A stretch of DNA of 64,000 nt from Chiua virens (lineage: Eukaryota; Basidiomycota; Agaricomycetes; Boletales; Boletaceae). Each line of letters begins with the position of its first letter. Position 1 is the stretch's first letter. A program made the position numbers and the translations under genes. Positions 38,901-49,046 of the stretch are shown in pieces. The notes under the pieces were generated by a model. It had not been told where the DNA came from. It saw only the letters and a list, made by a program, of their open reading frames with translations, and did not search any database. The DNA lies in contig JAHNUO010000004.1 in NCBI GenBank assembly GCA_019787685.1, positions 434,001 to 498,000 on the forward strand. The letters are read 5' to 3'.

Positions 38901-39818
38901 TCAATGCCCTTTTGGGATCCAATATCAATGATGAAAGTGATAGTGAGAATGTGGACACAATCCGAGTTGGCTGGAAGCGGAGCAGCAAGTGTGGTGGCGA
39001 TCCCACACACCCATGGCTGCAAGGTTTCCACAACTACCTCAACACACAAGAGCACCATGGCAACACCACCATTGTGCAGTGGTGGGGAATGTGCTCTGTG
39101 CGATACCCAGTGTGGGGATTACTGGTGCAGGACTTTCTCCCAATCATGGCCAGCTCTGTATCTTTGGAACATGCATTTTCATCTGTGGGGATAACTGTCA
39201 GCAATGTCAAAACCAAGAACTCCAGTTTGCTCCGGTCGCTCCTAAGCAACTCTGAAGAGTAAGTGTCCCCCACTTGCACAAGCCTATCTCCGGAGTAATC
39301 CGGAGATACTCAGAGTTGACACGTGCACCTGGACTTTCTATTCCTTTCGTTCTTCTCCTTTCGGACTCGCTTATTTTAGGTTTAGAGTTCTCTATCTTAT
39401 TCGAGCATAGCTCCACCCATAGGTATTTATTCAAACCTTCATCTTTTTCACTCCTCAGTCATTTGCTACCACCTTGGGCAGTGGCTGAGGTGAGTTTCTA
39501 ATCATTGCATTGTTATTACCTTACTCATTCATGTAGTGGGCATATCCTGCCCTTACTTAGATTTTGACAAGCAAGCGTCACAACCGTCTCAAGGCCGATG
39601 TTGTGGAAGCCCTCCAATTCTTGAAGTGTAGTATAAGGTTGAGTGTCCTGGTTCAAGAGGATCCCTCTGAGTCACTTGCTCCCAGCAAGCAAGATTCTGG
39701 TGATGAGGATGGGAGACCGAGGATGAGTGGGATGGAAACATTCTTGACATTAATCACTAGTTTTCGAGTCTACGTACTACAGTTTTATCTTGTACTAAGT
39801 GTTTTTGTAGCATCTTGA
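35945..39818 (+). pseudogene. hAT transposase with BED finger (nonsense mutations and inserts)
   Basis: The ATG at 35945 gives MSDTEEQPHRVKRTAIPSAH. Exons then encode a BED-type zinc finger (KVWDCNACR, spliced to KQLNKHI), a block DTKCCREEEARQCDTTLSG, the RNase H-like core (CDTWQASNCDGYFAVTASW; CNNASNNDTMMAELACLL; CMAHIINLATQGFL) and the C-terminal dimerisation domain (WWGMCSVRYPVWGLL, FLPIMASSVSLEHAFSSVGI). It resumes near 39570 as LTSKRHNRLKADVVEALQFL. At least ten introns can be drawn. In-frame TGA codons occur at 36583-36585 and before QLRCMAHI, and a foreign ~250-bp segment sits at about 36833-37083. The copy is very probably inactive, though its termini could still be mobilised in trans. 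Confidence 0.8.
36833..37083 (-). repeat. ~250-bp segment shared with the Ngaro recombinase region
   Basis: This segment interrupts the hAT transposase between EWLVQ and PIHCMEH. It is the inverted, diverged counterpart of about 42866-43100. Shared blocks include CCATCATCTGGACAG, AATCCTGCCTCTAAACTTC, GGTAAAATTTCCAT and CAAGCCCAGACTTTCAA. Its right edge includes sequence that in the Ngaro copy encodes HHQWNSLHT. Confidence 0.75.
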
Positions 39819-39983
39819 TGGCAAGCCGCAGCCTGGGCCTAAGCTCAGGCTTTTGGGCCAGGCCAGGCCGTCTTTAGGGGCTTTAAAGGCTTGGAGCCTG
39901 GCTTGTGATTTCATGAAGCCACCAGCCCCTTAAGCTGGGCCCAAGCTGGGGCTTTTGGGCCCGGCCAGGACACAGAATCACTA

Positions 39984-42610
39984 CAAGTGCCTTGGGCGCC
40001 ACCCACACCACATCCATGAATGTGACAGCACCTCCATGTGGGATGGATCCCCCACCCATGCCTGTCACACTCCCAGCAGCACCCTCACCAACCCTCACAG
40101 TGATGTACTCTGCAGCGATTGGCAAAAATTGGGCAGATGCTCCCACTCTCACAAGTCTGCATGCCATGAATGCTCTGGCTGTGGCAAAGCAGGACATGGA
40201 GCCCAGCAATGCCCTCGTGCTCAGAAGAGAGCATGCACTAACTCCCTACAACCCCTCAGCCTGGTCCCACCACCTCTCCCAAGCTGGCCTGCTACATAAA
40301 TACCCGAACATACCTGATGGACTTGCCTGTGGCTTCACCACCGGTATTCCCCCCCTCCCTCATTCCTTTACTCCCCCCAATAATCCCTCTATCAAGGCAC
40401 ACAATAACATCTTCCAAGAAATCATACATAAAGAATTCAACAAAGGACGCATAAAGAATTCAACAAAGGACGTTATCTTGGCCCCTTCTCCCACAACAAC
40501 ATCGTGCGCCTTGTGGGTAATTTCCAAATCTCCCCCCTGTCTCTAGTTCCCAAACCTGGTAAACCCGGTAAATTTCGCCTTGTCCAGAACCTTTCCTTCC
40601 CCCATTCCCACTCCCCCGTCCTATCCATCAATTCCCTAGTCGACCCTAACCTCTTTCCCGCCCCCTACAGCACTTTCGAGATCGTTTCATTAATTGTAGC
40701 TACCCTTCCTACCGGTGCCCAGGACACAGTTCATTGTAGGGAATAGGTATTCCCTGTGCTCATATGTATAGCACTTTTCCACACCCTGTCATCACCCGAT
40801 CCCAATCCCAAATCTGTCTACTTGTGCAAACTCATCTGGATTGAGGTATCCATGCTCGTTTTGCCCTGGATTCTTTTCTTTCTTTTAATTGTTCCTCATT
40901 TATACTTAGCATTGGCTTAGACAATGTCATGCAGCCCTTGCAGGGACGTTTGGGTGCCCCTCGAACTTTATACCATATGAAAATCTTCTTTTGTTTATTA
41001 TCCTTACTTAGGACAAGTCTGAGGGTATTCCTGAGGACTATAAAACTCACTGTATTGACAAAATACAGTAGCTTTGCCTGTGCGCATCTGTCTCACATTT
41101 TTTTCGGTCGATGTTCGTTTTCTCTCACTCTCCTTGTATTTTCTCGATCTGGATTTGGACTGCCACATCTGCTTTTCTATCCATTTTAATCCAGATTTGC
41201 CTTGGATTCATCTTAGACTACTCAAAAACCATTTCTCATCATTCACCAACTCAGTGTTGTCCCTGGGTCAAACAGAATCACATTCCTTCACTCTCTTTTC
41301 ATTATTTCAATCCCCCTGAGTACTGTACTTCAGCCGGGATTAATTACCTTCATCATGATGTTGCTGAAGCATACTGTACTATCCCTCTCCATCCATTACA
41401 ATGGCATGGCCTTGTTGTCTGCCTAAATGAATCTCAGTTTGCCATTGACACATCTGCATGTTTTGGTTTCGCCCCCTCCGTAGGCATTTATGGTAATTTG
41501 GCCAATGTGGGTGTGGATATCATGCGCACAGCAGGCATTGGCCCCATCCTCAGATGGGTAGACGACCACCTGTTCATCTGCATCCCCACCAAAGCTCTTC
41601 CCGACTACAACACTTTATGCCACCAAATGGCCCAGTGCATACACTTCCTTGGTGGCCCCATCACACAAGGTGGCCACACATGGTTCACAGGTGGCAGGCT
41701 CCCCAATGGATCCCATGAATAATTTGACGAAGACTGCTCATTTTCGCTCACCAACCTCTTCCACATCTCCCCGCCTGCCACCAGATGTCACCTTTACATT
41801 CAATATTGACAACATTGACCTCCTCTCCTGAGACCTTGGCATACCATGGGAACCCTCCAAAGACACCCCCTTCTTCCCCACTCCCACCTTCCTTGGCCTA
41901 ATATGGGACCTTTCCCAGTGCACTGTTTGTCTTGAAGAAACAAAATGGCTCAAGTACCTCCAGGCCATCTTGGATTGGAAATCATGCTGCACACACACCC
42001 TTGAGGAATTACAATCACTACACGGTAAGTTAACCCATGTGGCATTAGTTCCCTGAGGGGAGACCCTCTCTTGCTAACCTCGAGGTGATGCTCCCAATCT
42101 TTGGTGATAAACCATTTATGCCATGCACACCCCCTTCTGGTACCCCTGAAGACCTCACCTGGTGGTCCATGCACCTTGCCTCCCCAGCCCCTCCTTCCCC
42201 CATCACCCTCACCCACCGCATCCTTAATGTCTCTGCTTTCTCCAATGCCAGCTCCACAGGAATTGGCATTCTGCTCAACAGCTGCTGGTATGCTTGGTCC
42301 CTCCTTCCAGGTTGGGATTCTAGAGGCTGGGATATTGGCTGGGCTGAAAGCATAGGCTTTGAACTCCTCATACTCACAATCCTCGCCTCTGACCAACCCC
42401 CTACTCATTTTTGGACAACTGGCGACAACATGGGCATTGTCGAAGGCTGGCAAAGAGGCCACAGTCGCAACCGCCCCACAAATGACACTTTCAAATGCAT
42501 CCATGTTGCCCTATCTCACAGCCATTGTTTCGCACACACACAATACATCCCCAGCACAGAGAATCCAGCCAACAGCATCTCCTGCGGGATATTCCCCCCA
42601 TGATCCCTCC
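39984..42610 (+). pseudogene. Ngaro zinc knuckle, reverse transcriptase and RNase H region
   Basis: Just after the hAT element comes a CCHC-type knuckle (CSGCGKAGHGAQQC, about 40165-40206). Then comes the RT: VRLVGNFQISPLSLVPKPGKP, FRLVQNLSFPHS and, after the 619-bp insertion, DVAEAYCTIPLHPLQWHGLV, FGFAPSVGIYGNLAN and the polymerase box ILRWVDDHLFI (V-D-D as in DIRS/Ngaro). The RNase H-like end has FWTTGDNMGIVEGWQRG and QYIPSTENPANSIS. Several stops and frame changes show it is non-functional. The DIRS-superfamily RNase H ending in NPAN/NPAD is a family trait. Confidence 0.75.
40735..41353. mobile_element. 619-bp insertion splitting the Ngaro RT
   Basis: The RT reading ...GAQDTVH | DVAEAY... 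is interrupted here. The insert begins TGTAGGGAATAGGTATTCCC, which looks like a Copia-type LTR start, but I could not place a clean CA end. The right junction shows TTCATCAT against TTCAT on the left. It may be a solo LTR with a damaged end or a truncated element. Confidence 0.45.
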
Positions 42611-42865
42611 TCCTTCCTCCCATTCCTCTCCCCCCAGCAATGCAACCCTTCCTTTCCCCCACCACCTGACCCTCCCTACCCCTACCCATCCCTCCCCCCT
42701 GCACTACCCGTATTCCTGAAGCCATAAATCTGGCCTCCAAGTCACATCACCCCCCACCTACAACCTCCTCCTCCACCAACCTATGACCCCACTGCTTGGC
42801 TCATGACTGCCTTCTCCTCTGGCATCCAATCCAATACCACTCCACTAGCCCTCCTCTCACTCCAT

Positions 42866-43100
42866 CATCAGTGGAACAGCCTTCACACTGTTGAAAGTCT
42901 GGGCTTGCCACATGAGCAAATCAATGTCTAGGCTCACAAAAACTATCTCATTTGGCTTCATTTGATGGAAATTTTACCTTGTGAAATTTTGAGAAGAAGT
43001 TTAGAGGCAGGATTTTTTTTTCAAAAATCTGTCCAGTTCTAGACAGTTAGGAACCTTTCTATCGGAAACTGTCCAGATGATGGTCGGTTTGCTGATGATC
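42866..43100 (+). repeat. Segment shared (inverted) with the hAT insert
   Basis: It lies between the coding segments LLSLHHQWNSLHT and VYEVIAHAWADSTKIT of the Ngaro recombinase ORF and interrupts it. It contains GTCCAGTTCTAGACAG and an A/T-rich TTTTTTTTTCAAAAA core, and is the inverted counterpart of 36833-37083. Confidence 0.7.
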
Positions 43101-43106
43101 TGACAC

Positions 43107-44020
43107 ACAGCATGTCTATGAAGTTATCGCCCATGCCTGGGCCGACTCAACAAAGATCACCTAAGGGCATCCCTGAGCAGGACCGTGCCCCTGTCTCTGG
43201 CCAAATCCTCTCAGCCTTCATTGCCATCCTCACTGGCTCCTATGCCAGCTCCACAATTACCAACTATGTCAGTGCTATCCATGCCTGGCACACTATCCAT
43301 GGAATTGATTGGCCCCTTAATTCCACTGAATCTGATGCCCTCCTCAAAGCAGCCAAACTCCTTGCACCACCAAAATCCAAACATCCCCCTTGTTTCCCAT
43401 ATACCATGGACATTATCACCCAGATCCGCAAGCAACTTACCCTCTCATGTCCCCTTGATGCCACAGTCTTTGCATGTCTTATCACCCTCTTTTATGCCAT
43501 AGCCCAGACTGGTGAATTCACAGTCCCAAATCTCAAGGCCTTCAGCCCCACTTCCCATGTAACCTGTGCCCACCTCTCCTTTGAGCAAGACTGCAACAGC
43601 TTCACAGTTGCAGTCCTACACATTCCCCACACCAAGGTCAAACCCAATGAGGGTGAGAAAGTTAGCTAGGCCAAGCAGGATGGATCTACCGACCTCTTCA
43701 GTGTGCTGGATCACCACTTCACAATCAACAACCCCCCTCCCTCCCTCCACCTCTTTGCTTACTGCAGCAAAGACACCCTTATTTCCCTCACCAAACGGAA
43801 GTTTCTCAAGATACTTGAAAAAACCCTCAAAGCTGTAGGGGCACCCCCCCTCCAAGGCCATGGCATCCACATCAGATCGACCTTGGAATACCTTCTGTGA
43901 AATGTACCATTTGAGATCATGAAGGCTCAGGGACAGTGGGCAAGTGATGCCTTTTTGATATATCTCTGTAAACATGCTCAGATCCTCATCCCCTACAATA
44001 TATCCAAGCTAACCCAAACA
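43107..44020 (+). pseudogene. Ngaro tyrosine recombinase
   Basis: The reading is SMKLSPMPGP...KGIPEQDRAPVSGQILSAF, then the core-binding motif GSYASSTITNYVSAIHAWH and the catalytic region with ARG-like IAQTGEF. The H-x-x-R segment GHGIHIRSTLEYLL and the Tyr context GQWASDAFLIYLCKHAQIL follow. These correspond to the R-H-R-Y catalytic set of tyrosine recombinases. In-frame stops (after GEKVS and after EYLL) show decay. Confidence 0.75.
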
Positions 44021-44244
44021 TCCACCACTCCTTCACTCAGTACACCATGCCCCCCATCCAATAATATTCCCATAAGCACCTCCCTCCTTCCCTCCCCTTT
44101 TTTCCCTCTTCCTGTACCTTCTCTACCCTCTCCTTTTTTCTTTTGTACCTGCTCCATCAGGTCTCCTCCTTCCTTCTGGGCGTGTGTGGTCCTTTCATTG
44201 CATGTGTCATCACCCTCTCACTCACTCCTCTTGTGCCAGGATCA

Positions 44245-44406
44245 CAGCTCACTTCCCACATGCCAGGTTCCTGCACCAGGTTGGCTAGCACATTGCACTT
44301 GCGCCCACTCTCTCCCTACCTCCTCAGTCCATTACACATGTACCATAGTCTTGCTATGTCATTTCATTTCCCACTCTGTGGCATGTGACATGCGATGTCC
44401 AAAGAT
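44245..44406 (+). repeat. Ngaro split direct repeat B1
   Basis: A 162-bp copy of B2 (44644-44805), containing CCAGGTTCCTGCACCAGG and CATGTACCATAGTCTTGC and ending GTCCAAAGAT. It is directly followed by A2. Confidence 0.82.
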
Positions 44407-44411
44407 GATTG

Positions 44412-44570
44412 CACTGAGGCCACGTGAGAAACAAGCATAGCCATAGTGCAAGGTCTTCAGACAAAGCATAGGTAAGCAGCACCGCACCTTTTCTTTCCTT
44501 TGTGCCACCACCTCCTTGCTTGTCCTCACTGTCCCCCACTTTGTCCTCACCATCTTTTCTTCTCGCACCC
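44412..44570 (+). repeat. Ngaro split direct repeat A2
   Basis: The counterpart of A1 (33147-33302), lying between B1 and B2 as expected in Ngaro elements. Confidence 0.82.
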
Positions 44571-44643
44571 ACTGCACCACACCATTGGCTCATCTGAAAG
44601 TCTCACTGTCTTGCAGCTCCTCCAGGGCCCCAACCCACCCTTG

Positions 44644-44805
44644 CAGCTCACTCCCTACACACCAGGTTCCTGCACCAGGTTGGCTAGTGCTTCACACTTG
44701 CACCCACTCTCTCCCTACCTCCTTAGTCCATTACACATGTACCATAGTCTTGCTATGTCATTTTATTCCCCACTCTCCAGCATGTGACATGCAATGTCCA
44801 AAGAT
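44644..44805 (+). repeat. Ngaro split direct repeat B2 (right end of element)
   Basis: A 162-bp copy of B1. Similarity stops at GTCCAAAGAT (44805), which I take as the element's right terminus. The following 44806-45090 is AT-rich, without a gene I can support. Confidence 0.82.
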
Positions 44806-45090
44806 TCACAGTTCTACAATACAATTGACTAAAAATTATTATGAGCAAAATAATAAGATCATCAAAATAATATATTTTATCCTCCTTAAAAGCAATATCA
44901 AAGATTTTTATTTTAAGCCTCCTTAAAAGTAAATACCCAATGAGAGGGCAATAAGGGGGTAATCAATGGGCAACCGTAGTCCACTTCTTATGTTTTGATG
45001 AGTGGGTACTGCAAGTCAGACTTTGAATAAGGAGTACAATTACATTCATGTTGCTGCCTCATATACAAGTCTATCTAGTGACAACATACA

Positions 45091-47180
45091 TCCAGGGGAA
45101 TATTTTATCAGATGGCATATCTGGATTTTCACCAAGCCACTGAATGTCATAGAACGATTGGGGTAAGCCATCAAGTGGAGGACATGAGGATGGATTACTG
45201 CTACAAGTGCATTTTGCAACCTTCATCCCCCTAGGAGAGAAAATCTACCTCTCTTGCAAACACTGAGTGTCAATGATGTTTAGTTCCTTCTTAATATCCC
45301 TTATCCATGGCATTGTATGAGTGTGGAATACAATCTCCATGTCTTCATCGCCACTCTCATTGGAGCTCATTCCATCCATGCCAAGCATCTCCACAATGTT
45401 GAATAGGAATTTCTATACCACAGCATCATCATCACCCATCTCTGTCTTTAGTTCCGCCAGAGTTTTGGTGATACCGTAATGATGCTGGTATTTCTTATAT
45501 GAATTAGGATATGAAGGATTAGCAACAAAGGAGTAAAAATTACACTGAACCTTCACTTATTCTTCCGACCCTTCTGTAACCTGAGTTCTTTGTCCCTGAC
45601 TAACCTGGTGAAGATCTCCTGCTCCATTTCAACAGAATTGTCAAGGATATGTGGCTTCCCAGTCGACACTTGGGTTTTGATATGGCCAAATTTCTGACTG
45701 ATCACATCAACCCAATATTTATCAGATCTTGGTTTTGTCGACCACTGTTCATTACACTTCATTTGCTTGAGCTGCTGAACTAAGTGGGAGATGATGGCCT
45801 TATTCCAATCGGATGTAACTGGTCACTTGTAGTCCCACTTCAAGTTATCAGGATCGGGACCTACATATATCACCATTCTGGAATGCCTGAACTTGTTGAC
45901 AAGAAACCCCGGGGATAAGGAAAAAGTTGTCATCTGAGGTGGTGCCAAAGGCCTCTTTGAAGAGCTCGCAAACATGTTCCTGGAGCAAATAACAATCCAA
46001 GTAGCAGGTAACGCATGGAGAGGCTTACCAGGTTTTCATTCTGTTCCTCATCCATCACAATCTCTTGCTTTAACTTGAAGACAGCCCTTGATTTTCTTTT
46101 CAGTAGCATGAGTGATTTTGAAGATTTCTTCCTGTTACGATAGTTCCGGGTAGGACCTAGCGTAGCCGCAAAAGCGCCAAGTACCAAGTGGCTGCGATAA
46201 CTCAAACAACCACCACTTGATATGTGGTGCGCTGAAGAGTCGAACAAGGGTTTCTGGTCAGCTGAATGCTACCAGAGAGACGAGTGAAAACTCAGGCGTT
46301 GCTGAGAGTTGTCCGGTTGGGAATCTATACCCGAGGGACGGTCGAGGGTCGAGGGTTGACTGCGAAGAGTCCGAGTGATAGAAGGACTAGGAGTAGTCCA
46401 GCCGAGTCGAGTGATAGAAGGACTAAGAGTAGTCCAGTCGAGTGGTCACAAGCGCTGTGGCAAGTGGAGCAGAGATACTCAGCTAGTATTGCGGAGATCA
46501 AGACTGAGGTACAGGAGTATCGCTGCGAGGTATTTATACTACGAGAACTGCGCACGGACCAAGTAACTAAAAGGGGAAGGCCAGAAGAGCGGAAGAGCGA
46601 AAGGGCCAAAAGGAGTGCGCAGTAATCAAAAGGGGAATCGTACGATGCGATGGCAGCGGACGATGACGAAGATGAAATGACAAATGCGAAGCCATCGGAT
46701 GATGACGAGAAGATGAATGAGTAAGTGTGATGCCATCGGACGATGACGAGAAAGAAAAGAGTAAGCATCGGGTAAGGCCGATGGAGTTACGTAATGGTGA
46801 ACGCGTACGGATGAGCGTACGAAGATACCTAGGTATCGAGTGAAGCGAAGTAGTACAAGTGAAACAAAGAAAACAAAAGAAAGAAATTGTAACACTTCCC
46901 AAAAGCCCTACAGACCTTTTCTGTGATCTTTTTTATATAATCTCGGTCCAGTAGAGTGGAGGTATAGGAAGTCTCTGGGCTCTCCTGCAGAACTCATAAG
47001 TAAGGGAGGTCACATAGGTCTAATATATACATAGGTACCAGCAAATCTTGTAGAAGGCAAGGGTTCATCATTTTCCTGTTGACTCTCATCAGCAAGGAAG
47101 GGCATTGTGCAGGCTGAGACACCTACATAGATACCTGCTAGCCTGGCACTGGAAGAAGTTTATCATGGGAAGACTGGAGG
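45091..47180 (-). pseudogene. Decayed minus-strand hypothetical gene interrupted by a solo LTR
   Basis: Fragments readable on the minus strand include KKITEKVCRAFGKKSSKS (joined across the LTR), LLKRKSRAVFKLKQEIVMDE, MKCNEQWSTKPRSDKYWVDV, TGKPHILDNSVEMEQEIFTR and, near the 3' end, GLPQSFYDIQWLGENPDMPS. Stops and frame changes occur throughout. I do not recognise the family; the composition suggests a transposon-associated hypothetical protein. The join at KITEKVCRAFGK|KSSKSL is in frame once the LTR and one CTTCC are removed. Confidence 0.4.
46133..46894 (+). mobile_element. Solo LTR, family C
   Basis: It starts TGTTACGATAG and ends AAATTGTAACA, and is flanked by a perfect 5-bp duplication CTTCC (46128-46132 and 46895-46899). 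It contains a 36-bp near-perfect tandem duplication (about 46372-46445) and repeated GATGATGACGAGAA-type motifs (46650-46760). Confidence 0.85.
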
Positions 47181-47453
47181 TGTTAGAGACCGTGCAACTC
47201 GGAGGTAGCCAACTCCAGATCTCTGGAGTTGTAGCGTTGGATGGGACTTGGCTTCACCGTGTGTGGTGCGCCCTTGTCACAGTCTGTCCCTATATTTCAG
47301 ACGTGCAGAGAATGGAGGTAGATATAAGACTCAACACATAAAGTGGAGTCAAGTGGAGTAGAGACCATCAAGGTCTTATGGAGTGTTTGGAGTGAGTCGT
47401 ACAAATAAACTAATATTCAGACTGAGGGTACAAAGTCGGGGTACTACAGTTTA

Positions 47454-49046
47454 CAGTGAGCAACAAAACTGATGCAATGTTTGTAGCATTTTGATTGAAG
47501 CATGAATATTGAGAGCCCTGTTGATGCTAGACCCCCTAACCTAGGTACCATTGGAAAGCCCTGATCAAGGGCTTTCCAATGGTATATGGGTTTATTATGT
47601 AATCCTTACTATATCTGGAAATATTTCGAAATTAATGTGAGGTACTCATTGCATCAGTTTTGTTGCTGACACTCTAAAGTATTCAAAATGCATATTGCAA
47701 GTGGTTATTACATAAGCAATGGATCATGTGACATGCAATAAGTTCAACATGATACAAACAAACACACACACTATCACTTTGTCCACAACCATCATTATGA
47801 AATCTCTCTCAGTTGACCAAACTCATCATATCATCTCTCTCTTGGAATTGGGACAATCAACCCATCAAATTGCTCAATCTACTGGTCTCAATCAATCTAC
47901 TATTAGTAGACTCAGGTCCAAACATCTTCCCAACCTACCCAAAGCCTCTGGTGGTCGTCCTTCTATCATTTCTCCTACCGATATACGTCATGCTATTTGT
48001 CTTATTGGATCTGGGAAGGCTGAGAATGCAGTTCAGGTGACCAAAACACTTCAAGAAGTGAAGAACCATTCTATCTCCCCCCAGACCATCCGCCGCCACT
48101 TGAAGAAAGCTGGTATGAAGGCTGTAGTGAAGCAAAAACGCCCTCTTCTTGCCCAGCATCATAGGAGAGCAAGGATGGACTTTGCTCTAAGCCATCAGCA
48201 TTGGACTGTTGAGGACTGGAAGCGAGTTATATGGTCAGATGAGACCAAAATCAATCGCATTGGGTCAGATGGCAGGAAATGGGCATGGAAAAGGGCAGGA
48301 GAGGGTCTTAGTGACAGGATTGTGGAGGGAACAGTTAAGTTTGGGGGAGAATCAGTGATGCTATGGGGCTGTATGACCTGGGAAGGTGTTGGAATGGCTT
48401 GCAAGATTGCTGGTAAGATGGATGCTGATCTCTATGTGCAGATTTTGGAGGATGAACTCCAACAAACTCTGGTGGATTATGGATTTTCCCCAGAAGACAT
48501 TATCTTCCAGCAGGATAATGACCCCAAGCACACCAGTAGGAAGGCTAGGGAGTGGCTTAATGACCATGAATTTGAGGTCATGGTATGGCCTGCTCAGTCT
48601 CCAGACCTTAATCCCATAGAACACCTATGGTTTCTTCTCAAAAGAAGACTTGCAGAGTATCCTGAGCCAGCTAAGGGGATATTGGAACTTTGGGAGAGGA
48701 TTAAAGTGGAATGGTATAAGATTGGGGTGGAGGAGTGTCAGAGATTGATTGAGAGCATGCCTAGAAGAGTTCAGGAGGTCATCAAGGCCAAAGGAGGATA
48801 CACTTCATACTAATCTGTGATACCCTTATACCAGCAACAAAACTGATGCAATGAGTACCTCATACCAATTTCGAAATATTTCCCGATATAGTAAGAATTA
48901 CATAATAAACCCATATACCATTGGAAAGCCCTTGATCAGGGCTTTCCAATGGTACCTAGGTTGGGGGGTCTAGCATCAACAGGGCTCTCAATATTCATGC
49001 TTCAATCAAAATGCTACAAACATTGCATCAGTTTTGTTGCTCACTG
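47454..49046 (+). mobile_element. Tc1/mariner element, copy 1 (apparently intact)
   Basis: A 1593-bp element between TA duplications (47452-47453 and 49047-49048). The terminal inverted repeats are 215 bp (47454-47668 and 48832-49046), starting CAGTGAGCAACAAAACTG. Each repeat itself ends with an inverted copy of its own tip and holds a perfect hairpin around CCTTGATCAGG/CCTGATCAAGG. It carries an uninterrupted transposase ORF. Confidence 0.93.
47797..48813 (+). CDS. Tc1/mariner DDE transposase, intact ORF
   Basis: I chose ATG 47797 (MKSLSVDQTHHIISLLELGQ) over the upstream in-frame ATG 47719, because the second copy in this window starts at the same residue. The 338-aa protein has an N-terminal paired-like helix-turn-helix (TGLNQSTISRLRSKH), a GRPSIISP hinge and a second DNA-binding part. 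The catalytic triad contexts follow: VIWSDETKINRIG, IIFQQDNDPKHTS, then DLNPIEHLW, with 34 residues between the second Asp and the Glu (DD34E). There are no stops or frame breaks. It cuts and pastes the flanking element at TA sites and is plausibly still functional. Confidence 0.93.
   Translation: MKSLSVDQTHHIISLLELGQSTHQIAQSTGLNQSTISRLRSKHLPNLPKASGGRPSIISPTDIRHAICLIGSGKAENAVQVTKTLQEVKNHSISPQTIRRHLKKAGMKAVVKQKRPLLAQHHRRARMDFALSHQHWTVEDWKRVIWSDETKINRIGSDGRKWAWKRAGEGLSDRIVEGTVKFGGESVMLWGCMTWEGVGMACKIAGKMDADLYVQILEDELQQTLVDYGFSPEDIIFQQDNDPKHTSRKAREWLNDHEFEVMVWPAQSPDLNPIEHLWFLLKRRLAEYPEPAKGILELWERIKVEWYKIGVEECQRLIESMPRRVQEVIKAKGGYTSY

Larger units (their letters stand above)
35665..39983 (+). mobile_element. 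Complete hAT transposon with 8-bp target duplication
   Basis: The terminal inverted repeats are TAGTGATTCCGTGGCCCAGCC at the left and its imperfect reverse complement ending GGACACAGAATCACTA at the right. The flanks are a perfect 8-bp duplication CAAGTGCC (35657-35664 and 39984-39991), as expected for hAT. G/C-rich subterminal repeats with GGGCTT and GGCCAGGCC motifs lie at both ends. The element is 4319 bp and sits inside the Gag/zinc-knuckle region of the Ngaro element. Removing it with one duplication restores the knuckle reading ACPKCLGRHPHHIHEC. Confidence 0.92.
33147..44805 (+). mobile_element. Ngaro-type tyrosine-recombinase retrotransposon, heavily interrupted
   Basis: The order is left repeat A1, Gag-like ORF, zinc knuckle, reverse transcriptase, RNase H-like region, tyrosine recombinase, then repeats B1, A2 and B2. 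That split-direct-repeat layout (A1 ... B1 A2 B2) is the hallmark of Ngaro elements, which integrate with a tyrosine recombinase instead of an integrase. The coding parts carry several stop codons and are broken by two solo LTRs (33499-34090 and 34138-34566), a complete hAT element (35665-39983), a 619-bp insertion in the RT (40735-41353) and a foreign segment in the recombinase region (about 42890-43100). The copy is dead. Subtracting the insertions leaves roughly 5.5 kb, a normal size for the group. Confidence 0.82.

Noticed and set aside
33147..44805. Direct repeats interpreted as ordinary LTRs of one retrotransposon
   Set aside because: The order A1 ... B1-A2-B2 and the tyrosine recombinase instead of an integrase fit Ngaro, not an LTR element.
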